NCBI RefSeq assembly: GCF_016086655.4
Contig: NC_052136.2
Span: 12,214,001-12,278,000, forward strand
Direction of reading: 5' to 3'
DNA length: 64,000 nucleotides
From: Lepeophtheirus salmonis
Lineage: Eukaryota; Arthropoda; Copepoda; Siphonostomatoida; Caligidae
Below the pieces are notes generated by a model. It was given only the letters and a program-made list of their open reading frames with translations, was not told where the DNA came from and searched no databases. A program made the translations under genes and the position numbers. This document shows, in pieces, positions 25,490-36,629 of the stretch. The first letter of the stretch is position 1. Every line of letters begins with the position of its first letter.

Positions 25490-25605
25490 GGCAATTCTTC
25501 CAAATATTCAAATATCTTTGAATAACAATTATTAAATTGATAGAATTGACATTACCACGTACGAATAAGATAATATTAAGTGCTAATGGGTTGTGGTTCC
25601 CAAAC
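25490..25605. repeat. Short dispersed repeat, pair with 31980-32072
   Basis: Contains TTTGAATAACAATTATTAAATTGATAG, ATAAGATAATATTAA and GTGGTTCCCAAACAG, all matched in order at 31995-32070. GTGGTTCCCAAAC resembles the terminal motif of some hAT MITEs, so a hAT-type origin is plausible. It is non-coding. Confidence 0.5.
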
Positions 25606-27334
25606 AGTTGTCAAGAAATGTTTATTTATCTTTTGGTATTCCCTGGGCACAAAAAGTTGCGGAACGACTGTTTTAAAGGACATGTTATTACGAGGTTTCG
25701 TGCAGTATCATCCAGTTAAGCCTGGCAATTCGCTTGACCTTGAACAAAGGGTTCTCAAGTTCTTGAACTTATGCTTGCATAAGATTTTGAGATCTTACGT
25801 CAATTTACTACATAAAGTTATAAGAAAATCGTGTTCCAGTCAGGAAAATTCGTTTACAAGAAAAAAAGATTAACTTCCAACGTAATCCACAGAACCTAAG
25901 GGGTGGCAATCTCTCTAGAGGAACTTATGTCTGAGTCTTCATATAGTGACCAACTACATGAGAGGTAAACTCGTCAACCGAAGACAGCAGAGAGCCACAG
26001 ATATAGCATAGAAAAAAAAGATTCTGGCTTATCTTGAGACATAACTTCAAACGTCTTTTCTTGCAATCTTTAAAATTATTCTTTAACTCTCAAATTGTTT
26101 GATGTTATCTCATAATATGGAGAAAACTGAAAAAGTATTACAAAATTAAATAAATGAGCAAAAATTCAAGCGATTTAGTCCACTCCCTAAGGACAGTTCT
26201 GATTTTGCACAGAAGACTCGAAAATTTTTATATATTGGCCCTGGTAAACAAACGTTTTAAAGAAATAATAGCATTATGGAAGTTGTAATGGGTTTATATA
26301 AATTGACAATAATTCGTCAAAGACTAAAAATACAATTTACATATACTTAATTATGAGAAAAATAATTAAAAAATGCTTTTTGCTTAGGTTCAAATGTATG
26401 AAACTCCATAAAATTTTTTTTAAGAGTCTGAAAAAAGGGATCCAATTACTTTGAAAAAATATTTTTTTTTAATAATAGTAAATGATTAATAATCATCAAC
26501 TTGAAAGATTTTTATTTTCAGGCAACCAGAAACGATAACCTTCTTCAATTTAAGAGGAAAATGGAATCAAATACTTATACGATTTCTGTCCGTTTTGCTT
26601 TTCACTAAATAAATAAATATAATTATACATTCTAGAGCATCTCAATTTTTTGATGCATAACACAAGGCTCAGTGCCACAAGAAATAGGTAGCATAAATGC
26701 CATGGACATAATTAAAATAGGAAATAAGTTGTCTTATCTAGATAATTAATTTGTCAAATTAATATTTAACTTAATCTATGGAACTAAAAAACAGGGAATA
26801 AACTCCATGTTTTCGATTGAATAAAATAATTACAATTTTCCTTGATTTATATACCTTGGGATACATTCTCAATTATGAAAAAATGATTCAACATTAATTA
26901 ATAATTGGTTCTAATTATCTTTATTTTATGAATAAACATATCCTCCAATCTCTTTTTTTATTCTCGGATGTTTTACACTTTTTTGTTTACAAAACCTTTC
27001 TTGCTATAAAAAAAATAGTGATATTATCATTTGTTTGCTTTTTTCTCCCTTCATTTCATACAATTTAAAAAATTGGATATTTATGTCTTATTTTACAAGG
27101 GTCTTTCAGAAATTAAGGATTTTTTTTCTCACACTCCAAATATAAATATGAATCTTGAGTATCACTAAAAATAAGTTCGTTTTTTTTAAATTAACTATCA
27201 CAAAAGCAAAGTACTTTGATTTTGATATATGAAAAAACAGCAATTATTTAATACTTATTTTGTCAATCGGTACCTGGAAAGAAAAAGTATTTAAATGTGT
27301 TAAATATTTGTAATAAATTGTCATTCCTATAACT
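25606..27334. other. AT-rich intergenic DNA upstream of the tRNA gene
   Basis: No gene is supported. The two overlapping plus-strand frames at 25537-25873 lie in slightly less AT-rich DNA but match no family that I recognise. Confidence 0.5.
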
Positions 27335-27406
27335 GACTCCGTGGCGCAACGGTAGCGCGTCTGACTCCAGATCAGAAGGCTGCGTGTTCGAATCACGTCG
27401 GGGTCA
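27335..27406 (+). tRNA. trnW: tRNA-Trp (anticodon CCA)
   Basis: The 72-nt intronless cloverleaf decodes UGG. The acceptor stem is GACTCCG paired with CGGGGTC (T4 pairs with G69 as a wobble), followed by discriminator A. The D arm has GCGC/GCGC stems. The anticodon arm is TCTGA-CTCCAGA-TCAGA, with CCA at 27367-27369. The TTCGAAT T-loop is closed by GCGTG/CACGT. Internal A and B boxes (GTGGCGCAACGG, GTTCGAATC) are intact, and a T6 pol III terminator lies at 27413-27418. CCA is not encoded, as usual for eukaryotes. It looks fully functional. Confidence 0.97.
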
Positions 27407-27412
27407 ATGATA

Positions 27413-27418
27413 TTTTTT
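27413..27418 (+). terminator. RNA polymerase III terminator (T6)
   Basis: Six T's, 6 nt after the discriminator base of tRNA-Trp. Confidence 0.85.
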
Positions 27419-27419
27419 A

Positions 27420-28459
27420 AATTAATATTAAATTAAAAAAACAACCAAATATATATTTTCTTACTGTTCAGCAAATTTTATTCAAATCCATATTGTACAC
27501 ATGATATCTAACGTTCATTGAATTGCCATTTTAAATTTTATGTTGTATCAATGATATCTTAACTGTTGTTTAAGTATTCATTGATTGTATACATACATAT
27601 TGCGATTTTGTAGCAGCTGCAACTAAAAAGTTAGATTAATAATTTTAATTGAATGATTTACAGTATGTACATGGGAGAAGGATAATGGAATAATCGAATA
27701 TTCCAAGGACGATCCAAATATTAGTAATCTATATTTTGACCATTTTAATAAAAAATACTAAGACATAAGTTTTCTGCGGCACGTTATAAAGTTCAAATGC
27801 CCAAAGTTATAATAGACAAAAATAAATAATAAGGTAATGTAATTTCAATTAGTAAATTTGAAATCATAGTATCAATTAATAGTTAGGATGAATATTGTTG
27901 TAATTAAATAATGGACTTTAAGACGAAGAAATTCTAACTTGTTTAATTTATGTAACTAGAGCAGAACACATACTATAGTGTTGCCGGGCTAGCTGATTTC
28001 CAGGTCGATCTAGATGAATTTTTACTTGTCTATCTGACAAAAATAAAATCTTTTTAGTCATGTTATAGAAATATATATATATAAAAGAGAGAGTGGCTTC
28101 ATTTTGGGCGTTTAAATTGATTACAGTCACATTAAAAGTATCAGTGTACTAGATAATGATGAAAATGTATTGTAGAATGGGCATGTAAAAAAAAAAAGAA
28201 ACTGAAAATCAGCCCTGACAAGTTGAAGAATGTTTTAAAGGAGAGAAATAATACTTCTCATGATATATCATTAGATCAGCTGTAACAAGGGAGGAAAGAG
28301 AAAATGATTTAAACCAGAACATTTGCTAAAATTACTTCGATATTGATCCCCAATTCTACTCTGAGTACAATTATAACACCGCAACAAATCCTCAGTCTTT
28401 TATGAGTACACACGAATGCTTTCATGTATTGAATGTAATTGAATCTATTTGGGAAAGGA
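27420..28459. other. AT-rich intergenic DNA, no gene seen
   Basis: No coding or RNA signature is visible. There is a short (TA)n/(GA)n patch near 28070-28095. Confidence 0.55.
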
Positions 28460-28575
28460 TGTTCAGTACTCAGGAATTAAATAATTATGACAACTGCTAA
28501 GGAAGAGAAAATTATTTCTTCAAATTTCAAATTCCAAAAAACGGGCCAGCTAAAAAATACACCAGAATTTCATCA
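28460..28575 (-). repeat. Dispersed repeat family A member
   Basis: Co-linear with 22200-22320. It shares TACTCAGGAATTAAATA, ACAACTGCTAAGGAA and ATTCCAAAAAACGGGCCAGC. It is non-coding. Confidence 0.55.
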
Positions 28576-29370
28576 TTGGATATAGCCAAGCCTATTCTAG
28601 ACTGCAGACTAGGACAAGGATTACTCTTTAGACTATACATGAAACACAGCATTCTTTTTTTCTTCTTTTTTTTTTTACCAACTAAGGCCTATTTTTTTAA
28701 GAGTAGAATATTATGAAATGAAAGAAGGAATTACAATCGTACAATGAATGTCATTTAATATATTATAAAAATTAGCCCCAAACATGAATTTATTAAAACC
28801 TTATGGTCGAAATAAAGATATAATTTTACAAAATAAATTATTAATAATGTTATTTTACTAAAAGTTACCTAAAGTAAACGTGCTTGCATATTTGCTCTAC
28901 CACTCCTTCAATCTGGCTGAGGCTTTGATAAATAAGGACAGTTTTTGAACCAACATGGGGCATCTGTTAATCTTCTATGCATCATTGCTTGCCTTGTTTA
29001 ATTCCTTATCTTATTTTTTTTGTTCCTAATTCCTTTTTTATTAGTTTCCTCCGTTTTTATTTTTCGTGCATTTGGTCGCTTGGGTGCATCCCTCAATTTA
29101 TTCGAAACTATTCATCCTTGTAATAAATTGAAAACATTGTTCTTACCACCTCCGTAGCTACTTCGTTTAATTGCCCAAGAGTAAGGTTTTAAACATTGTA
29201 ATGTATATTTTTCGTTAATGTGGGGTATGCAACACTCCCTATCAAATCATCCATATTACTCAACGTTTTTCATGACCACACTCACACGTAGCTACTCAAT
29301 ACATACATATATGTTCTCTCCTCAAGAATGAAACAATAATAATATCAGCTTTAGAAAAAAATATATCACG
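28576..29370. other. AT-rich intergenic DNA, no gene seen
   Basis: Nothing is supported beyond homopolymer and AT-rich sequence. Confidence 0.5.
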
Positions 29371-29766
29371 TTAAAAGCGAGGAGGAACTTTAGTTTTCAT
29401 AGCATAACCTGGTTGAGTCTTAGCCGCAGGTTCGCTGTTAGAAATTAGTCTTTTTGGAGTTGGTGAACTCAAGAGTGATTTTTTTTTCCCTAAGCTATTG
29501 TGATTATTAGTTAAGCCCTGAGGATCCATATTGGAGTAATTCCTACTTTTATCATTACTAGACAGGAAGTGGGGCTTATGTTTATTACCATAATCTACCT
29601 GCTGATAGCACCTAATATATTGAAACGTCATGACAGCTAAGCTGCTCTCCTTCAAAACATTCTTCAAACTGTCTGGGTGAAACGTATTTTTTTTGTTGTT
29701 GTTGTTTTTTAGGGGGGGGGGTTCTATCAGATTTTTTTCTGTCTTTGGAGAATTTATCTTTAACAA
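29371..29766 (-). other. 131-codon open frame overlapping family A repeat; doubtful coding
   Basis: The open frame is rich in Asn, Lys, Ser and Pro and ends in a tail reading SNSEPAAKTQPGYAMKTKVP, which on its own could be the last exon of a gene. However, 29520-29665 matches the dispersed repeat seen at 34480-34555 and 46780-46910 (GCTAAGCTGCTCTCCTTCAAAAC), and the N-terminal part is a translated poly-Asn/Lys tract. I do not recognise a family, and no companion exon was found. It is more likely a chance frame in a repeat. Confidence 0.3.
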
Positions 29767-29999
29767 CAGATGTACATAGCTATAGCTCAGCCTGTCATCC
29801 TACGTAGTATTAAAATACTTTATGTGTGTGTTGGATTTCCGTTTGTCCCACTTGGAAAAACTATGACAAAAACTTCAAAAATGGAGACAGATACAGACTT
29901 TAGACATCAAATAAAAGTTCTTTAATTATCGATTCGAAAATGCACCAAAAAAAATCCAAAAAAACTAATTATTGTACTAAATGAACCAGGAAGAATGTA

Positions 30000-30330
30000 T
30001 ATGTTGTGGCTTGACGAGGTTGCCGAGGTACCAATTATTTAATAAAAGGAGGGATCAATGACGAACGGGAGAAATGAGGAGAAGGAAAGGACGTCGAGGA
30101 ATACAAGGATTGTTTAATAGGAACAATTATATTCTTATTAATACAAAACACTACCCTGGTATACAGTACTTTATAAATATATATACATACAAGAAAATAC
30201 AATTAACAAGAGAATCAGAGGGAAGGAGACACGAACACATTACAGTATACTATAAACGAATAATAAAAGGGAATTAAGCAAATGAAGGAAGAAGAGAATG
30301 ATCAAGTTAGTCATAGTATGTATCTTTATT
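30000..30330. repeat. Repeat E upstream of Helitron fragment, copy 1
   Basis: Resembles 56580-56875. Shared elements are a GAGGTTG block, ATTTAATAAAAGGA-like sequence, GTTTAATAGGAACA followed by TTATTCTTATTAATAC, and GGAGACACGAACACATTACAG. Both copies are followed by Helitron helicase remnants, so this may be part of one Helitron family. Confidence 0.55.
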
Positions 30331-30334
30331 ATGG

Positions 30335-30540
30335 TTGAAGAAGGAACATGGCAGATCAGCAATGGCAATGACAATAAATAAATGTCAAGGTCAAACATTT
30401 GAAAAAATGTTTTTATATTTACCAAAATCAGCCTTTCCAAGAGTGTCAAAGGGGGGTGCAGGTGTGATTATATTTACATCAAATGGACAGAAACAACAAA
30501 AATGTTGTGTGCAAGCAAGTTCTACAAAAGGAATTTAACT
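30335..30540 (+). pseudogene. Helitron (Pif1-type) helicase C-terminal fragment
   Basis: The plus frame reads SAMAMTINKCQGQTFEKMFL then YLPKSAF, the conserved late motif of Pif1-family helicases carried by Helitrons (MTINKSQGQT). It then continues with a divergent end, FTSNGQKQ. Only about 67 codons of a protein normally well over 1000 residues are present. The family's HGQLYVA segment is deleted. It is a dead fragment. Confidence 0.8.
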
Positions 30541-30807
30541 ATTATATATTTATATTTTAAAGTAGATAGTTTTAGTTTAGAATTTTACATAAACAAACTA
30601 AATATAAATTAAAACTTTTTAATTTTTCATTGGCTATCTGTAAGATAGCCTGTTCAAAAAGGAAAAAAGAACAGGGAAATACTTACTATATCAATATTGA
30701 ATGTTGATTTTTATTAGGTTTAGCAATGAGCGTGTGTAGCTAAAACTCATTGATTCATATTGAAAAGGGGAAAAAAAGGAAGAACATATCTATACTCATC
30801 AACACCC

Positions 30808-31004
30808 AATCACTCATAGTCTATGACGTCACTATTGCAAGAATTTTCAATTTAATGTATATTGACAAGAAAACAGATTTTAACAAAACATGCAACCACT
30901 AATAAACTATGTCGTCACTAATAAAAGCGTGGTGGAAGTCAAACATCAGTCGTATACGCGTTATGACTTATGGTATAACCTTGTATTTCTATTAGCCTTG
31001 CTTA
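30808..31004. mobile_element. MITE family B, copy 2 (left end missing)
   Basis: Matches the right two-thirds of 1814-2094, including CTATGACGTCACTATTGC, AAAGCGTGGTGGAAGTCAAA and CATCAGTCGT. It ends in the terminal repeat CTTGTATTTCTATTAG. No left terminal repeat was found, so it is 5'-truncated. Confidence 0.65.
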
Positions 31005-31009
31005 TTAGT

Positions 31010-31974
31010 AGTTACTAATATAATTTATATCAATATTAGTTAATGATAATTGTATCATATTAATTAATTATCATTATTATCCATTCGTTGTTCATAAACC
31101 ACAATTTTGTTTGGATTAATTGAATATTAGTTTTATTGTCGTAAAATTTTTAGTTAGTATTTTGAAAATAATATGTTGATACTATTTACTTGGAATCAAG
31201 CAAAACAATATTATATTAATATTATGTTCACAAACTTTCTAAGGATGGTTTTTATGGATAAGTTTTCTTAGACAAATAATGATTAATAAATATAAAATTT
31301 AATTTATTTATCCTGTATCTTCACGGTAAAACTTTGGTTGGATGAAAATTATGAACAATGATGAAACAACAGCATTTTTTTTTCTTTCAGACAGTCAAAT
31401 GACTTATCTTCCAAAAAAATAAAATATATATATATAGGTCGAATTGGAGAGAAAACAGAGATCACTTCCATATTAACAATTGTATGTGATGTCGATCATT
31501 CTTTTGTTGAGTTCTTTCAACATATATCAAATAAAAATTAAACGTTGCGAGTATATTTTAAACGGAGCTGTTCACAAGTAATTTTTACGACCATTAGTAG
31601 AATCTCAATTATTAAGAGATAAGCTCGAGTGAAGTCTCAAAAATAGCATTGCAAGTTTTTTGGGTACGTGAGTTCATGAGTTTAAAGCATTGAGTCTTAT
31701 TAAAATCTAAACTTTGTCTATCTGACGACGAATTCTAGACGAGCTACGAATCTTTCATATTGAGTCCCATTCAAATCCGAATGGGATTTCTAGTCCGCAT
31801 CGAGTCCTCCTGGAGTTGGAAGTCCCAATTTAATAACAGTTAATTACAACTCATGTTCGAGTCTCCGATTCTTATTAGTGAGTAATAATTATAATTAATT
31901 GATGACCAAATAAACTTTTATATATTGAATGTAACAAAAGAAAATGGCAATCACTTTCAATTGGTTGCGTGAGT
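31010..31974. other. AT-rich intergenic DNA, no gene seen
   Basis: Nothing is supported. There is a small (TA)n tract near 31424-31435. Confidence 0.5.
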
Positions 31975-31979
31975 CCTTC

Positions 31980-32075
31980 AAGACATTCAAATATCTTCGA
32001 ATAACAATTACTAAATTGATAGATATAATAAGATAATATTAATTGCTGATGGGTAGTGGTTCCCAAACAGTGTTT
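31980..32075. repeat. Short dispersed repeat, pair with 25490-25605
   Basis: Contains CTTCGAATAACAATTACTAA, ATAAGATAATATTAATTGCT and GTAGTGGTTCCCAAACAG. See the paired copy for the hAT-like end motif. It lies about 0.6 kb upstream of the metallothionein gene. Confidence 0.5.
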
Positions 32076-32618
32076 TTTAAGGCAAGTTTACGTGTGCCGT
32101 ACGATTTGGACAACCATACATTGCTTGTAATTGCATTTGTTTTAAATGTAATACATAAAAACTTAAAAATGTAGCAATTTAATTTTTTTTTTATGACGAT
32201 TTCTTATTTATTAACACTGTATTTGGGTTTTTTAATTATTTTCTATTGTTATACTCCTTTATATGGGGCTCCAATGACGTCATCCCTTATGCTATTACAT
32301 TTTTAGTAAGAACTGAAAATCGTTGCTGACTAAACTTGCTATAATAACTGCTTGTTTATTCGTATTACATGAAGATATAACCCAAGTATTGATTTCGAGT
32401 CAACAACGAGGAACATGAATAATACATACATAATATTGTTATTGTTGCTGAATATTAAAATTAATTTATGTATAGGGTCAAATTTCAATAATTTGTTATC
32501 ACAGCTTGTATAGTTACAAGTGATTACTAATAACATGTAATGCGCATGCGTACGAGGGGATGTGAGAGAGGAAAGAGAGGAAAATAACAGCTACTTAAGT
32601 AAGCGCCTTGTCAATTAA

Positions 32619-32628
32619 TTATTTAATA
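32619..32628 (+). promoter_or_regulatory. Possible TATA-like element of the metallothionein gene
   Basis: An AT-rich TATTTAATA-type motif lies about 70 bp before the start codon. A TGCGCAT motif at 32541-32547 matches six of seven positions of the metal-response core TGCRCNC, missing the last C. Both are weak single-site observations. Confidence 0.25.
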
Positions 32629-32694
32629 GAGATCCTACCTTCAATTGATTCATATTGTATTCTCTCCGATTCTAATCATCTAAAACTCATCAAT

Positions 32695-32836
32695 ATGCCA
32701 AGTAAGATTCGCTATAAATCATTTGACATTGCTATATTTTCTATAAATTATAGATCCCTGTGGACAATGCTCTTGTGGAAAGGAGTGTGGACAATGCACT
32801 TGTACAAACTGCACCTGCTCCGGCTGCAAAAAATGA
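32695..32836 (+). CDS. Metallothionein-like protein, 29 aa, two exons
   Basis: Exon 1 is 32695-32701 (ATGCCAA). The intron is 32702-32753, 52 bp, GTAAG...TATAG. Exon 2 is 32754-32836, ending at TGA. Splicing joins codon 3 as AAT (Asn). The product starts MPNPCGQCSCGKECGQC and ends CTCSGCKK. Nine of 29 residues are Cys, at 5, 8, 10, 14, 17, 19, 22, 24 and 27, with three C-x-C motifs, no aromatic residues and no His. This is the classic composition of a metallothionein, which binds Zn, Cu or Cd through thiolates in the cytosol. Nine Cys is the number used by a single three-metal (M3Cys9) cluster, so the protein may be one-domain. It is shorter than usual animal metallothioneins (about 40-75 aa). 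A 3-base start context of AAT precedes the ATG, and a polyadenylation signal follows at 32891. The other plus frame through this locus has no such pattern. Confidence 0.85.
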
Positions 32837-32890
32837 ATCCTTCTCCAGGATTCATGTGTCTAAATACTTGTCTTAATGTATTGATTTAGT

Positions 32891-32896
32891 AATAAA
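32891..32896 (+). promoter_or_regulatory. Polyadenylation signal (AATAAA) of the metallothionein gene
   Basis: AATAAA lies 55 nt after the stop codon and is followed about 25 nt later by a T-rich stretch, as expected for a cleavage and polyadenylation site. Confidence 0.7.
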
Positions 32897-33026
32897 AGCA
32901 TATGTAATTCTTTTTTCTTTTGTATTGCGTTCTGTTTTGATTTTTTAATTCGGAAATGTGTAAAGTTCTATGTAGTTTAAGGATTTTGAAGGATGCATCC
33001 AAACTTTAATTTAAAAAAAGGAAAAA

Positions 33027-33056
33027 AATAATGGTGCAATTAAATGCACCATTATT
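33027..33056. repeat. Hairpin: 12-bp perfect inverted repeat, 6-nt loop
   Basis: AATAATGGTGCA (33027-33038) and TGCACCATTATT (33045-33056) are exact reverse complements around ATTAAA. It lies about 130 bp beyond the metallothionein polyadenylation signal. Confidence 0.85.
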
Positions 33057-34329
33057 CATTGACGTTAAACGGAAGTCTAGAGGAAAAAGTGATCATGATT
33101 CACGTAAAATTGCTCTACATAAGAGCATTGTATCAACACTTTTAATAAAGACATTTTTGAGGGACGAACACAAGTCTCAAGTCTATTAACTTAAATTTGT
33201 ATAAAAAAGCATCAATTTGATTTTATCAGTTATGATTACAATCCAAGTATACATATATTTGATTTTTTTTTCTTTTTTAGTCGAATGGGTTCCTGATTTT
33301 ACTTGGAAAATGATGATCTCTCTATTATATCACTTATATAGCAAAAGGTTTCAATTTATAAAATAGGGATTGTTTAACAGTTTTTGGAACGTTGACTTTA
33401 CACTACAAAATTAACAATATTATATTCTAGTAGTCGCACAGTAATTTTTCTAAAATTATATTCCATGTTTATGAAAGCATGCATAATAATTTGAATTGCA
33501 TACTTCAAGTACTTATACCAAAAGGACACTAGTCTAATGTGAGCAAAGACGGCTCTAGAGAAGGTATACAGCATAATTCATACGGTCTTGCTCGCTTAGC
33601 TGAGACCAGTTTTCAAAACGTCTTGTTTCGTCCCGTCTTCGTCATAATTAGTATCGCCTTTATTTTGTCCGGAAAAGGTAAGATTTGTTTAAGTCAGACG
33701 AAAAAATATATATATATATATTATTTGTCTCGTAATTGTCATGCAAAACCATTCGTTGACTAATACATTTCGTCTATTCATAGCTGACGAAATTAACACT
33801 GACTGAGCCACAGATTAAGGAGGTCTTTTATATATAAAATCAGTGGATTCTCCTCCTTGGGGTTAATCGAATTGTCTTTTTTTTTTTAATTTGTCGTGAT
33901 TTTTGTATAATCAGATATGAGTACGAATGGAATAACACAGAAAAATAACAGTTTTTCTAATTAGAAAAAGGATATACGTGGTGCTATCGTTCTAATAAAG
34001 AATTTCATAAATCCTCGGGATGTTAACATCTCTCTCCTCTCTGAATGATGAATTTCCTCCTACTTTAAGTAAACGTAAACATAAAATATATTATTATATG
34101 GGTATATGTTTAAATATAATTTGATAATATTTTCCCTGCATTAATGCTAAATGAAACGTAGAAGATTCTCCTCATTATGTAAATAGTTCATTTTCTACCA
34201 CCAAAATTACTCAATTGGCAGCTGATGTTAACAAGGTCATACTCATACATTCAATAGTGACGTTATCTCGCTCCAGCGAGACGTATTCGCGCTCTCCGAT
34301 ATACCCACGCCTATAGATGAGAGTAGTGA
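33057..34329. other. Intergenic DNA, no gene seen
   Basis: A plus open frame at 33539-33763 lies in a patch with higher G+C (CTTGTTTCGTCCCGTCTTCG). I recognise no family and see no splice partners. Confidence 0.4.
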
Positions 34330-34620
34330 TGGAAATCGTGTGCATTTTTTAGCTGGCCGCTTTTTTTTTTGGAAGGGGGGGTTGTGGAATTAATAATATG
34401 AAGAATGATTTTTCTTTTCTTCAGTTTTTGTCCTTATTATTTATTAAATTCCCTATCTATTTCCTTCTCTCCCTCCTCCCTCGTCACAGCTGATTGTAGC
34501 TAATCTAATGAAACGTCATGTCAGCTGCTCTCCTCCAAAACATATTTCAAATTGTTGCAGTTGTTGATTTCCGGTTTTTTTATTAAACATAACTAAATAC
34601 ACACGATTTTCATTACTAGA
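34330..34620 (+). repeat. Dispersed repeat family A member
   Basis: Contains GATGGAAATCGTGTGCATTT, TTTTAGCTGGCCG, TGAAGAATGATTTTTCTTTT, GTCACAGCTGATT and CAGCTGCTCTCCTCCAAAAC, co-linear with 46570-46980. It is probably a non-autonomous element. Confidence 0.6.
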
Positions 34621-36069
34621 ATAGAGAGCTTCTACTGAATAATCAAATCTTCAAAAAAAAAGTTAGGTCATTCTGATAGGTAGTTTCAAAGCTTTGCAAT
34701 AATCAACTTTATATTATAACTGGAAGGGAGAAATGATGGATAATCAAGACATCACGGAAAAACTGTAAAGTCGCGATTCCTAATACTCCAAGATCACGAT
34801 TTAGGGAACCACTATTTATTTCCCTTCACTCCTTTTGCATTAATCCTTTTTATAATGTTAAGTACGTACGTAATATTACTTACGGGCACATTGTATAAGT
34901 TTGTCCCACGTCATACTTTCTCTTTCTATATCAAAATTGGAGATAGCAACAGCGGAAAGTTGAAATTCAAATATGACAACCTTTTATTAATAAGGAAATA
35001 ACTTTGTAAAGCAAGGAATACAATATTGGAGTATGAAGACGGGGATCTCAACTTTTTCGAGATATTGGATAATTAGCACTTTGAAAGTAAATGGAAGATC
35101 TCATTATGTAGAAGAAGTTGTGATTTCGTCTCTCATGAAGTATACCGGGGTGGGGGACTCGGAGTCGATCCGTGTAATGAGAGATGCGGCCGGAGGAGGT
35201 CCCATATCATTAATTAAAGCACTACAACTTTTTCTTGGATCTACCATGAACAATTACAGTATAATTAAAGGATGAAAGTAATAGGTATCATGTCTTCAAA
35301 TCCATTAACTCCTGAAAAGAAATTTGCTAGTTGTCGTTAAAGTATTTTATTGCCCCTTTAAAATACTTATTCACCTACATGGTCATGGAATGCTGGTGAT
35401 TGAGTCGAGTCTCAAGAAAAATTAAGTATTAGCTCTTCGGATAATTAAGACTAGGGCCGCTGTTAGGTTGGTTCCACGCTGTATTATTAAAAAAAATAAG
35501 GACTTAATGAGAGTAAATTTTTCCTTAAAAAAAATCCTTTGAGCACATTCTAGTTAAAAAAAATTTAACAGTCACCTCGGTCCTAGACAATAAAGTGTTA
35601 ACAAGGATTCCAATATTTTTTTTTCCTGAAAAAAATACAGATTTAAAATAAAAAAACACAGATTTAAATTTTGCCAAATGCTGACCCTACTTTGACTCCA
35701 ATTATTAATAGGATTTCTCCTTTTCTGAGAAATGGCGTTTGAGCGGGATCCCTTTAGTAAAAACTGTGAAATTTGAATATATTTTTTTCACATTTTAAGA
35801 AGAAATAATGTATTTTAAACAAGTCATGACCATTTATTATCATTGTATCATTATCAATAATAATGTGCAGGTTGGATTAATTTGAGCTCGTGGATACTGT
35901 TTTTTTGTTCAATTTCGGGAAATAGGATTGTATTACGATGTAATATTTAAAAAAAAATACATTATAGGGTCAGATATATATCTACCTACCGAGTGGTTCA
36001 TTAAAATCTGATCACTTTGAATTTTAGACTTCAACAAGATAGAATTGATTAATTAACAATAAAATTCAT
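34621..36069. other. Intergenic DNA, no gene supported
   Basis: The plus open frame 35033-35275 (80 codons, with SSLMKYTGVGDSESIRVMRD) has a fairly protein-like composition but no recognised family. It may be a transposon fragment. The rest is AT-rich. Confidence 0.4.
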
Positions 36070-36560
36070 ATAATAAATGTGCGTCTCAGTTTTCTTAATC
36101 TTTAATGTAGCCATCCTCAGTGCCAATGATGGCCTCCAGGCGGCGGCTGCAGGTCTAGCACCCGCTGTGGACGTGTTACTCTATTATGACGTTCCAGTGC
36201 TGGCTGACAGTGGCCTTGAGGGCCTCGATATTAGGATGACGGATACTGCAGGCCTTACCCCGACATGTCCCCAAAATGTGTGGTCGAGGCTGTTGGCATC
36301 ACGGCTATAGGGGAGGGGGCAAAAGTTTCAAAAGAGTCTTGCTACGGAGAAGATGGGGTTCTTTCATTGCTTGTGTCAAATGTGGCCTCTCTACCTTCAC
36401 AAGGCTCTTTCCACCCACTTTTTGTATAGTTATCTGGACAGCCTGGCGTGGAATTCCGAGATCTCTTGCATGGGCCCTCATGGAGTATAGGAGATTGGCC
36501 TGGGTTGTTTTTTTTTAACTCATCCGAGTTCATCGATCACATTCAAGTGTCATTTTAAAT
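36070..36560 (-). pseudogene. Internally deleted mariner-type transposase remnant
   Basis: The minus strand from about 36520 encodes a helix-turn-helix-like start, with RAHARDLGIPRQAVQITIQK. A large internal deletion follows. Then come C-terminal pieces reading RHPNIEALKATVSQHWN and RRLEAIIGTEDGYI (about 36230-36090), typical of the C-terminus after the third catalytic Asp. The catalytic core is missing and frames change, so it cannot work. Confidence 0.7.
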
Positions 36561-36629
36561 TATGGATTTACTTTTATAATTGAAGCAGAAAAGCCACAAT
36601 GTCATTTGCAAAGAAATTAAGTAAGACAA

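Noticed and set aside
29371..29766. 131-codon minus-strand open frame as a real exon
   Set aside because: Most of it lies on dispersed repeat family A and a translated poly-Asn/Lys tract. No partner exon or known family was found.
32541..32550. Metal-response element upstream of the metallothionein
   Set aside because: TGCGCAT lacks the final C of the TGCRCNC core and is a single site. It is mentioned only as weak evidence.
32608..32889. 93-codon plus-strand frame over the metallothionein locus
   Set aside because: It runs through the intron and reads exon 2 in the wrong frame. The spliced frame with nine cysteines is far more convincing.
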